Source of the DNA: Symbiodinium natans
Lineage: Eukaryota; Sar; Dinophyceae; Suessiales; Symbiodiniaceae
Assembly (NCBI GenBank): GCA_905221605.1
Contig: CAJNDS010002700.1
Span: forward strand, 1-53,381
Length of the DNA stretch: 53,381 nt
Reading direction: 5' to 3'
Part shown: piece after piece, positions 18,744 to 30,700 of the stretch
How the letters are laid out: each line of letters opens with the position of its first letter
Position numbering within the stretch: position 1 is the stretch's first letter
Position numbers and translations under genes: made by a program
Notes under the pieces: generated by a model
What the model saw: only the letters and a program-made list of their open reading frames with translations
What the model was told of the DNA's origin: nothing
The model's database searches: none

Positions 18744-21700
18744 CTGCATTTGTCTAGTGCCTGGACCTTAAACCCTAAACCCTAAACCCTAAACCCTAAA
18801 CCCTAAACCCTAAAGCGCCCTAAGTTCGTTGGATGGACCCGAAGCCCTTTGGCCCTAGACTGCAAACTCTAAACGGAAAGCCCTAAAGAAACAAAAAATC
18901 AGGACTACATAATGAAAGCCAGCGACAGGTGGGTCGTTACCCTAACCTGAACCCTAAACCCTAAACCCTAAACCCTAAACCCTAAACCCTAAACCCTAAA
19001 CCCTAAACCCTAAACCCTAAACCCTAAACCCTGTTTACAAACAGTTCAGGGCTCACACATGCCTTCTGAGACTCTTGCAAGGGGAGCGATTTCAAAATAA
19101 CTGAGCACTACACCGTAAACCCAAAAATAAAACGAGCACAGCAACACCCTAAGCTTTTAAGCCTTAGCACTACCCCTAAACCCTAACTCCTACACCCTAA
19201 ACCCTAAACCCGAAACCCTAAATCCTACACCCTAAACCCTAAACCCTAAACCCTAAACCCTAAACCCTAAACCCTAAACCCTAAACCCTAACAGCAAAAA
19301 AAACACACCAGAACACACACCGGCTCCTGGAAGTCTATTTCGCCGTCGCCGTTTTGGTCGACTTCCTCGGGCACGGCAGCTGTGAGGGCCAGGTATGATC
19401 GTTTAGGGTTTAGGGTTTAGGGTTTAGGGTTTAGGGTTTAGGGTTTAGGGTTTAGGGTTTAGGGTTTAGGGTTCAGGGTTAGGGTTTCGGGTGGGGTGTA
19501 GGGTTTAGGGTTTTAGGCACCCTAAACCCCAAACCTAATTCGTAAACAACCCCCAAAACCCCAACCCCAAAACCTTTAGGTGAGGGCTTTAGGGGTTGAG
19601 AGCTTAGGATGGGTTAATTCGGGCTTTAGGGAAGTGTAGGGGTTGAGGGTTTAGGGTTTAGGGTTTAGGGTTTAGGGTTTAGGGTTTAGGGTTTAGGGTT
19701 TAGGGCGTTGAGGAGTTCAGGGTTGAGGGGGTTAGGGGGTTCAGGGGTTTATCGGGTTTAGGATGGATTGTTAGGGTTTAAGGCTTGAGGTCACTGGGGT
19801 AGGTTTGGGGGTCCTGCAAAATGAAAAAATTGTGGCTTTGTGAGGATGATATTGGGTTGTAGCAGAATAAAAATGCAAACTATGTTCAAACCTACAAAGC
19901 AATGAGGATGATATTGGGTTGTAGCAGAATAAAAATGCAAACTATGTTCAAACCTACAAAGCAAGCCACCCTCATGACTAAACCCTGAAATTTGTTGATG
20001 CACCTGCAATTGTGGGCACCCCGACAAACAAACACCCTCCTTACCCAACGCCCCCTAAAGCCGAATCACAAGCCCCAACTCCCTAAACCCCACAATCCCC
20101 CAATATCGAGAAATCCTACTAGGCCCAACGTCGTGCCGAACAGTGCCAAGGCCACGGCATTTAAAAGCTCAGCTATGTCCTTTTGCGCGACAGCGGCAAC
20201 GGCTCCGTCGCTTAGGACCTGTTTTGGAGGGGCAGGTTTGGGGGTGAAGGTTTACGTTGGCGGGCTTCAGGTTGAATTAGGGTTTAGGCCTCAGTCCCTC
20301 AGCCCTAAGCTCAGTGCCTCAACGCTAAACCCTCAACCCTATACATCCCCAAACAGCGCACTGTTTGGGGGTCCGCCGACCCTAAACCCTAAACCCTAAC
20401 CCTAAACCTTCAAAACCCCTAAAACGGGGTAAGGAAACTTGATGGCTGCCCCCCCCCGCAGCGCTCGTGTGCGCGCTCTTGGCCTGGACGGTGCTTGCTG
20501 TGAGGGGGGGGGGGGGGGGGGAGACTATAATCCCCAATCAAGGACGGTTAGAGAATAAGGGGGAAAATTCCAATCTATATACTATATTGGGGAGTTCTCT
20601 AAGTCCCTAAAGTATCTAACTTAGAGATTCCACCAAAAAACAAAGCTGCCAGAACAGCCCCTCCCTCTCGAGGGCTTGGGCTTTGGGGTTCGGATTAACT
20701 AGACTGAACTTGGAGCCCTATAAGAAATACAATATTAGCTGTTTCTTAGAGTTTCTAAGTATCCCAAAGTTAAAGGTTTCAGGACACCAGCTTGCCTGAG
20801 CCAGCTCGTCCTTGCTAATGGTACCCGAGCCGTCTTTGTCGAACACCCTGGCCATTGGTTTAGGGTTTAGGATTTAGGGTTTAGGGTTTAGGGCTTGTAT
20901 AGGGTTTAGGGTTTAGGGTTCTTAGGGTGATCCCTTTGGTCCCTTCGTATGGGCCCTTAAGAAGGGGACCCTCTTAAATACCCTTTATATACCACATACA
21001 ACCCAGGGCTTTAGAACCATTTAAGGGACCACATTCAGAGCCCATATAACTAGCCTTAGACAGTGTGAAGCTTGTGGCCGAGGGACCTCGTTTAGGGTTA
21101 AGGGTTTTGGGCAGGTATGACAAAAGTCAGAAGTATGTCCCAAATGAAGGTGAACGTCTAGTTCACTCTAGCTACCCTACTTACAACACCGGCCACACCT
21201 TGTCCTGAACCTCCATTCTAGGGGGCTAAACCCTAAAACCCTGAACCATACACCCTAAACCCTAAGCTTAAACCGTAAGCGCGTGCCGCGCTCCAGACTC
21301 TCCTAAGGGCCCTAAACCCTAAACCCTAAACCCTAACCCCTAACCCCTAACCCCTAAACCCTAAACCCTAAACCCTAAACCCTAAACCCTAAACCCTAAA
21401 CCCTAAACCCTAAACCTCCAGCCAAGAAAACGAAACATTTTTCGGGGCCCTTGGACAACAACCAACTGCGGACCTTGAACCCTAAACAGCCCTAAGAAGC
21501 CCCAAGCCCTAAACCCTGTAAACCCTATAAGCCCATACACCCAGTAAACACGAAAAAACCCTAAAAACCCTACTAACCCTGCAAAACCCTAAACAACCCT
21601 ATGGACCCTAAAAACAGCCCTGAGCCCTAAGGCAAGGCCAGACCCTAAACCCTAAACCCTAAACCCCAAACCCTAAACCCCAAACCCTAAACCCCAAAAC

Positions 21701-24700
21701 TTAAGCCCTAAGCCCTAAGCCCCTCAAGCCCCTCAAGCCCCTTGAGCCCAAATCCTGCCGCGCCTGAAGGCAGCCCAGCAAACATCTTCTGCGATGTAGT
21801 TTTTCCTGGCAGGCCCGTCTTCCTGAAGCCTAGCCTTAACCCTAAACCCTAAACCCTAAACCCTAAACCCTAAACCCTAAACCCTAAACCCTAAACCCTA
21901 AACCCTAAACCCTAAACCCTAAACCCTAAACCCTAAACTCTAAACCCTAAACCCTAAACCCTAAACCCTAAACCCTAAACCCTAACCCTAAACCCTAAAC
22001 CCTAAACCCTAAACCGTGGCCAGAAGGTAAGCCCGGGTTTAGGGTTTAGGGTTTGGACCCAGGATGCTCAGTGCCTGGGACTCTTGGTCTTGACCTTCTA
22101 GGAAGCTACCGAGATCAGGGTTCAGGGTTTCGGAGAAATTAAGGCCTCATTTGGGAATGGATTCTGATACGGGCCCATAATATGTAGGGTACACACACAC
22201 ACACACCGGCCCGTATGTGCTGTAAACTCCATTCGCACCTATTGCCCCTGGTTGAGGGTGGACCGGCAAAGGTCAGATTTCAATTCTCCACACCTTTCCC
22301 GGGTTCTGTTTTTGGTTCAGGGTTTACGGTTCAGGTTTGAGGGTTTAGGGGCATATCAAAACAGGTTAAGCCCGGTGGTTCTGCTACAGGTCCTACTTAG
22401 CAGCCCCACTTCCACAGCTACCTACTGTACAAAGTCCCCATCCTCCGAGTAGGGCTTAGGCTGGGTTCTTGTTAAGGAACTGAAGTAAAGTCATAACAAT
22501 GTAGGGTTTAGGGTGTAGGGTTTCGGGTTTAGGGTTAAGGTACGTGAAATGCTATGGTATGCCTATCATGGTAACGTAGACCCTAAACCCTAAACCCTAA
22601 ACCCTAAACCCTAAACCCTAAACCCTAAACCCTAAACCCTAAACCCTAAACCCTAAACCCTAATTAAACCCTAAACCCTAAACCCTAAACCCTAAACCCT
22701 AAACCCCAATTCCTAATCCCTAATCCCTAATCCCGAATCCCTAATCCCTAACAAGAAATCAACTTTGCAGGTGCGGCGGCTCTTCCGCCGGCTAGGCTCG
22801 TGGTGCTGCGTGGTTGCTGTCGGTGCTGTCCCCACAACGAACCGAACCCTAAATTCCTGAACCAAGATCACTGAGTCTTGCATCTGGGTTTAAGGCTTAC
22901 CTAAACCCTAAACCCTAAACCCTAAACCCTAAACCCTAAACCCTAAACCCTAAAGCAGAGGGTTCAGGGCTCCGCGCCCGCGAGGTCAAGGGCTTTAAAG
23001 GGCACAGGGTCAGTTTTCGAATAAGGTCCCTCATCGAATGCATCCCTCGATTACTAGGGTATGGCTCCCTAACCCTAAACCCTAAACCCTAAACCCTGAA
23101 CCCTGAACATCCCCGAACCCTAAACCCTATGCAGTCGCCTGTCGAGCGTGGCGGCCAAAAACTCTGTATAATCGATCGTGCCTCGGTAGGAGATCAAGGA
23201 CAGTTTGAAGAGGGGGTGTTCAAAGAATATAGATTATTCACACACACGCACACATATGTATACATATGTATATGTATATATTTATATACGTACATATATA
23301 TCTACACACACACACACTTACCCTAAGCCCTAAACCCTAAACCCTAAACCCGCAACCCTTATAGGGTACTTTGATGAAGCTGCCCACCGGAAATTGAACC
23401 CGTCAGCGTACAAGTTCGGGGAATGCGAACTTGGAGAACACCCGCATGGTTTTAGGGTTTGGGGTTTACGGTTTAGGGACACCCTTTTTTGGATGCCAAC
23501 CATATTCCCGACCATGTCCGCTTTAGGGCTCAGTTCAGTGTTTAAGCACAATACCTTTCTTGTACCCCACGCCACCCAGTTCCACAGCAGGCCTATTAGA
23601 GTTTAGGCCTTATGGCTTGGATAGGTAGGTACAAGCACCCGAAAGGGACGCTAGTTGGAGCTGTCCTGCTTCGTAACCTGACCTTTTAGCTACTCACTAA
23701 GCTCCCCGATCCTCGAAGCAGGTCCTTCGACTGGGACCCGAAACTCCGGCAGTAAAACCTCGAAATCCTAACGTATCAGGGCTTTAGGGGTTTAGGGCTT
23801 CTGGCTCAGGGTCCACAATCACCAACGATTGCAACAACGTTCCAAAGAGGATTGCTGGGTAGAGACCTGTCAGGATTTCAATGCCCGGCTTGGTATTCCA
23901 TCCGGGCTTTTCGGACCTGGCAGGGTCAGGAGCACTGAATCCCAAGCCCTAAGCCCTAAAGCCCTAAAGCCCTAAAGCCCTAAAGCCCTAAAGCCCTAAA
24001 GCCCTAAAACCCTAAACATATACCCCACCTGTGCAGCTTGGGTTAATGGGTTCGAGGTCCCCAAGCCCTGAGCTCCAAACCCCGAGCACAAAGGGCTTAG
24101 GTCGTCTTTAATGGTTGGGGTCTAAGGTTTAAGGTTTAGGGTTTAAACCGTAGAGTCTGTAAACCCTAAACCCTAAACCCTAAACCCTAAACCCTAAACC
24201 CTAAACCCTAAACCCTAAACCCTAAACCCTAAACCCTAAACCCTAAACCCTAAACCCACCCTAAACCCTAAACCCTAAAAACCCTAAACCCTAAACCCTA
24301 AACCCCCCCCCCCCCACATGTTTAAAAAAAAATTGTCTCAGCTAGGCCACCACTTCCATTGCTGTCCACATCCTTGATGATGTCATTCAGCTCGGGCGGG
24401 ATTTCAGTCATGCCCGCCTGCGGAGCTCTCTCAAAAAAAGGTTTAGGGTTTAGGGTTTAGGGTTTAGGGTTTAGGGTTTAGGGTTTAGGGTTTAGGGTTT
24501 AAGCAAGTTTTTTTTGTTTGTTTTCTCTCACTCTCTCTCTCTCTGTGCGTGCCTCTTTTTGTTTTTTTAGTTCTTGCACACTTGTGGCTTTTGGCTGGGG
24601 ATTTGCGATTTTAGGGTTCGAGGGCTCCGCATATCAAGAGGAAGGGGGGCCTATCTGAAATCCCAAACCCTCAAGAGGGTTTAGGGTTTAGGGTTTAGGG

Positions 24701-27700
24701 TTTAGGGTTTAGGGTTTAGGGTTTAGGGTTTAGGGTTTCCAAACACCTCTGAACACTGTTCAACCCCTAAGTCCCTGTGGCCCCCCAAGGCCCCAAAGGC
24801 CCGTAAACCCTAAGTCCCTGAGTCCCTCAGGCCTCAACCACGAAACCCTCAACCCTCAACCCTCAACCTTAAAGTTTAGGGCGCCCTAAACCCTAAACCC
24901 TAAACCCTAAACCCTAAACCCTAAACCCTAAACCCTAAACCCTAAACCCTAAACCCTAAACCCTAAACCCTAAACTTTAGGGTGCCCTAAACCCTCAACC
25001 CAAGGCACTGCCACGGGGATGTGGTGTCGGTCTGTATAGGGTTTGAGGGTCTAGGGTCTTGGGCCCTCAATTTGGGGTCCCTTGTTACAGAACCTATGTA
25101 TACACTAACAGTCACTAACATGATAAGGGCCCATCCTCCCGATCCCTATAAACAAGGGCAGGAACCATACTAATGGCCCACGTTTCCAACCTTAGATTTG
25201 GGGTGTTCGGGCTTTAAGGTTTGGGGGGGGGGTTAGGGTTTCAGGCAGCTTTCTGAGCAACACTCGGGCCCAGTTCCGAGTTTTGATAGACCACTCGCAC
25301 ACTCATGCCCATGCCCGAGACAAAGATGACACCAATGCGGAGAGCAGCTTGGCGTTTTTCCCTCGAATGCGGTCATTAGCCATGGATTGCTTGCGCTTGC
25401 GCTAGTTGTGCGATCAGCCGGGGCACAGTCCCCTTCGAGTGCCTGATCCCATCAACCGATGTGGCGACTACCAAGCGGAAGCTCTTCCATGCGTGCCAGC
25501 AAACTCGTGTTTTGTTTTCGAAGGCTTATGTTGGGACTGAAAGACCCGAGAAGATTTGTGAACGCACGCAGGGTTTAGGGTTTAGTGCTTAGGGTCTAGG
25601 GTTAGGGTTCAAACCCACAAACCCCTAAACCCTAAACCCTAAACCCTAAACCCTACACCCTAAACCCTAAACCCTAAACCCTAAACCCTACTTCAAACGT
25701 GGCCTTCTGCATGCCTTCCTCGAGCTCCTTTGCGGCACGTCAGCGACTTCCGGATTTTAGTTTAGGGTTTAGGGTTTAGGGTTTAGGGTTTAGGGTTTAG
25801 GGTTTAGGGTTTAGGGTTTAGGGTTTAGGGCTTAGGGCTTAGGGTTTAGGGCTTAAGGTTTAGGGTTTCAGGCTTTAGGGTTCTCACGTCGGATACCTTT
25901 CCGAGCCTTCGTGCTAAAAAGTGAATATAAGAGTGTGTAGGTGCTAAGGGCCATGGAAGGGCTATAATACGGGAAACTACTGCCCCAGAGATTTCCCGAG
26001 CCCCTCAAGAGCCTTCGTTGGGGTACCCCCAAGGTATCTGAAAACCCTGAACCCTAAACCCCAAACCCGAAACCCCTAAACCCCTACACCCCAAAACCCT
26101 AAACTCCTAAGCCCCAATCCCCAAACCCTAAACCCTGCGGACCTAGATTGAGGGTCAAGCTTTGGGCTACAGGGGCTCGAGGGGGCTTTGGTTGCAGTTC
26201 TCCACAGTGTGGGATTTTGGGTTTAGGGCATACGATTTAGGGCATGTTCTTCAGGCCTGTATATGGTGTGCCCCGGTGCCCCCCCCCCCCCCACAACAGC
26301 AGAGCCCCGTCCTTGACTGTCAGAAGGCCATCGCCTCAGCAAAGCTCTTGAATTTGGGTTTAGGGTTTAGGGTTTAAGGTTCAGGGTTCAGGGTTGAGGG
26401 TTTAGGTTTTCAGGTTGAAGTAGGGACTCAAAACTTGGTTCTTCACGTTGGCTCAAGACTAAATAACCGACCAAAAGCCCTGATTTGGGGCACCAAACCC
26501 CTACATTAACCCTAAACCCCTAAACCGTAAACTACTGTTTACTTAAGAATCCCAAACAAAAACAACAATGAGCACATATGCTTCCTTATCAGGGTAACAT
26601 GAGGTTAGTGTGTATATATATATGAGAATATATATATATATAATTTCTATTATATATATATATATATATATTTTTTTTAGGGGGGGGGAGGGTTCTTAAG
26701 CAAATAGTCGTAAACGCAAAAAATCCTGCTACCCTCCACGTCCTAAACCTTGAACACCTGCCAAAAACAAAAGCAGAAAAGGCCCTGGGACACGGGCCAT
26801 CCTCGTCCATGGCGATGAAAGTTTCCCGCAGATCCTTCGGAAGGAACAGGTTTCGGGTTTAGGGTGTATAGGGTGGAGGGATGTAGTTTAGGGCTTGGGG
26901 GCGGAATAGGGCCGCCAAGCGCTCGCTGGCTGAGGTTTCGGGGGCGGGAGCGGGGAAGGTTCACCTTTTTGAATACTTGAGTCGCGCTCCTGGCATAACC
27001 ACACAGGTGAAAGGCTATCTGCTTAGCACCTAGAGGCATTGTTAAAGTTTACCGGGGTAAAGGGCTTGAGTTTTTGGGATGCTAAAGTGGTTTAGGGCCT
27101 ATAGAGGTTTAGAGTCCTTACAGTAGTTTAGGACATTTTAAGGGAAGTATGGGATTGAGGAGTATCAGGGTGTGTCCCTAAGCCCTATATGAGGGTTTGC
27201 CTTCTTGGAGTCCTCTTTTAAAAAAGAAGATCCTAACCCTAAACCCTAAACCCTAGTATTGGGGGGCTCAATAATAGGGTCCCTTATTCTCGTAAACCCC
27301 CATATGCCACAAATCCCTAGGGCTTGCGGCCTCTGCAGCTGCATGGATTTCCTTCCCCGGTTTAGGGTTTAGGGTTTAGGGTTTAGGGTTTAGGGTTTAG
27401 GGTTTAGGGTTTAGGGTTGAAAGGTTTAGGGTCGTTGGCGCTGTCATGTGGTTTGGAGGACTTCTCATGGAGGGTCCAATTGCTAAACCGGAAACATTCT
27501 ATAGAACCGTAATCTGAACGCGCATGCACCCAAGACCTTCTAAACCCCTAAGCACCTTAAAGACCTAAGACAAGTAGGCGCGCTTGCCTTGATCTGCGCG
27601 TCACTCATCTGGCTTGCAATGACGTGGAGGGCCGCCTTCTTCAGCTTGTTCCTGGCGGGGGTTCGGGTTCGAGTTTCGGGCTTAGGGTTTTAGGCTTAGG

Positions 27701-30700
27701 GCTTTTGGGGTAGGCTTTATAAGGGTGGTGTAGGGTTGACGGACTGACAGTCCGCTGCCCAACCCTGAGACGTGTGGCTGACCGGAACCCTAAGCCTTAA
27801 ACCCTCAAGACAAAATCACATAGAAATTGTACGTGGCATCGTTCTGAACTTCCCATGCTATTAGTCTACACAGCTGAAACGCCGAGCTTAAGTAAGTCAA
27901 TCCAAGCGCCTCTGGAAGGCCAAACGCTGAATTTACTTAAACCTGCGGGGCCTTCCCCTCCAAGCTCCACAATGCCCAGCCGCTCAAAACTTCGTTCAAT
28001 ACCCTTCGTTGAAAACGTTATTGGGACACAAACGCTTCGATCAAACATCGAGTTAACATTTTCACGTCCGGTCATGTTTCGGTTCCCTCAAAACTTTCTC
28101 GGACAAAAGCTCCCGGAACATCCCCCAAATGAAAAACATAGTTCCAAAAAACAAAACGCTTCGTTCAAAACGTTTCGTTCAAAACGTTATTGGGACCCAA
28201 GCCCTATACAATTTCTATAAACCATAAACCCTAAACCCTAAACCCTAAACCCTGCCACCCTTGGGCGCCTTTTAGGGCCTTCGCAAAAAGCATGGAGCCT
28301 GCGGCTAAGCCTGTGTCTTCAGGGGACCCTTGACCCTAAACCCAAAACCCTAAACCCTAAACCCTAAACCCTAAACCCTAAACCCTAAACCCTAAACCCT
28401 AGACCCTAAACCCTAAACCCTAAACCCGTGAAGGGACCGAAGGAGCGCGTGCAAGGGTTTAGCCCCTTGTATACCCTGTAAACCCTGATTTAGGGTTTGG
28501 GGTTTAGGGTTTAGGGTTTAGGGTTTAGGGTTAAATGCTGTAAACCCTAAAAACCCTATAAACCCAAGACACGCAGTTCTTAAAGTCCCTGAGGCCCTTG
28601 ACCCAATTAATATCCTCTAAGCCTCGAACCCCCCAAATACAAAACCCTTGAACCCCCAAACCCTAAACCATTAACTTACGAATGTAGGGGCCTGAATAAT
28701 TAGCATAGCGTGTTTGGGGGTTGCTATGGTAATCATACAGGGACCACCAGGGAATACTATTGGTGATTTTTCCGACCTGGTCCCTCAAGCCAAAAGTTCC
28801 CGAAACACATGCATGGGCCCCGCTGAGATCGGAAGCCCTTGAGGTTGTCCACCAAGCCTCAAGTGGCTGGTTTAAAGTAACAGGGCTTAAACGGTTTAGG
28901 GTGGTTTAGGGTTTAGGGTTGAGGGTTTCTTGTTGACAGCAGGAAACTATTGCGGTTCTTTCTGGCTGGCTCTGAGTATGCGGCCAAGTCCCTTAATTAT
29001 ACCGCAACTTCACCAGGTCTCCCTACTGTTCAACATGTTTCCTCATTTCCTCATGGCCCATGCAAGCAATATCGGGGGTCCGCATAATTACTGAAAATAT
29101 TCCCTTAGGGTCCCTTGGTAAGTATAGCTTAACAACCCCCGAAACCCTATTCTCACTTTTCAAGCCCCTATATTGTTCAGGGTATGCTTGGGCTTACAGC
29201 GACTTGGAGAAGGGCGGGGGCGAAGAGTAAATGAGGTGGGAGCCCCAAGATCAAGACCCATGGAACATGGGTTTAGGGTTTAGGGTTCAGGGTTTAGGGT
29301 TCAGGGTTCAGGGTTCAGGGTTCAGGGTTTAGGGTTTAGGGTTTAGGGTTTAGGGTTTAGGGTTTAGGGTTTAGGGTTTAGGGTTTAGGGTGAACATAGT
29401 AGGTATCACCGTCGTGCAAGGACCCTTGTGTCTGTATCCCTACTATATGCCTCCTCTATTCCGAGAGTCCCCATGTGAGGAGGTTCCCATGATAAGCATA
29501 TACTTGCTTCAGGTACTCCAAAAGCCCGAAAAAACAACAATCCTAAGTTCCCCTTATAAGGAAGAGCATATGCATATACAGATACATATATATATATACA
29601 CACAGTTACACACACATACATGTTTTTTGCTTGTGTTGGGGGTCTTAAGCAAACAGTCGTATAGTGTGGACCTTCATCGTGGCCTCCGGCGGAGCAAGAC
29701 GTAAGCTTTGGGAGCCCGTTGAGGCTTGGTGGAAAGAACGTCGGAAAACTGGGCTGGCTGGGTTTGGTTCCTTGGTAACCTAAATATGTTGGCCAAAACC
29801 CTGAACCCTAAACCCTAAACCCTCAACCCTTAAACCCTTAAACCCTAAACCCTTAAACCCTAAACCCTTAAACCCTAAACCCTAAGCCCTACACCCTAAG
29901 CCCGAACCCCTTAAACCCTACACCCTAAGCCCTACACCCTAAGCCCGAACCCCTAAACCCTAACCTCCCTTAAGCCCCCACTCCGAACCCACGGGCCCCC
30001 AGACCTTAAGTACGGCTTTGGGGCTTTGGGGAGTAGGGAAGCCTGGAAGCTTAAAACCCTAAGCCCTAAGCCCTAAGCCCTAAGCCCTAAACCCTAAACC
30101 CTAAACCCTAAACCCTAAACCCTAAACCCTGAACCCTGAACCCTGAACCCTGAACCCTGAACCCTTTATATCAAGGGAGTCATACTTGGACCCCTTCAGG
30201 ATGTAGCCCTAAGAGTTCACTTCGTATGCTCTGCAAAACTCCCCTTATATTCCCTCAGAGGATCGTGACAGGGTCTCCAAACCCAAGGCAACCTACAGGT
30301 CCCCTGATCAATTCTTAAATAACTTAAATAACCATGAACCCCCTAAACCCTAAACCCTAAACCCTACACCCTAAAACCACAAAATCCTGAAACCTTTAAC
30401 CCTCGAACCCTGATAAATCCCTTAAAACCCCTCAGCCTTGAAACCTCAACCCTGATAAGCCGTCGCTAAGCCCTGTGTGCCTCGAACCCTGATAAAAAAA
30501 GGTCAACTCGGATGCAGCAATGGACCCTGACAACCTGAAAACCTAAACCCGAAACCCTACAGCCCTAAACCATAAAAGCCCTGATGAAGCCTGTGAGGGT
30601 TTAGGGTTGCGTGCAGCAGCCACAAGCCCGCGCGCCGTTTTAGGGTTGTGGGCTAGGCGGTTTAGGGTTTTGCCCTAAACCCGAAACCCGAAACCCGAAA

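Noticed and set aside
27330-27350. Extra CDPK mini-exon reading EIHAAAE with AG|G and GC sites
   Set aside because: The exons on either side join directly to give QIKDLRETF, as in the family; inserting this one would break the junction.
28250-28330. Alternative CDPK exon reading SMLFAK before NKLKK
   Set aside because: The 28824-28857 exon gives NLKGFRSQNKLKK with correct spacing and phase; SMLFAK does not.
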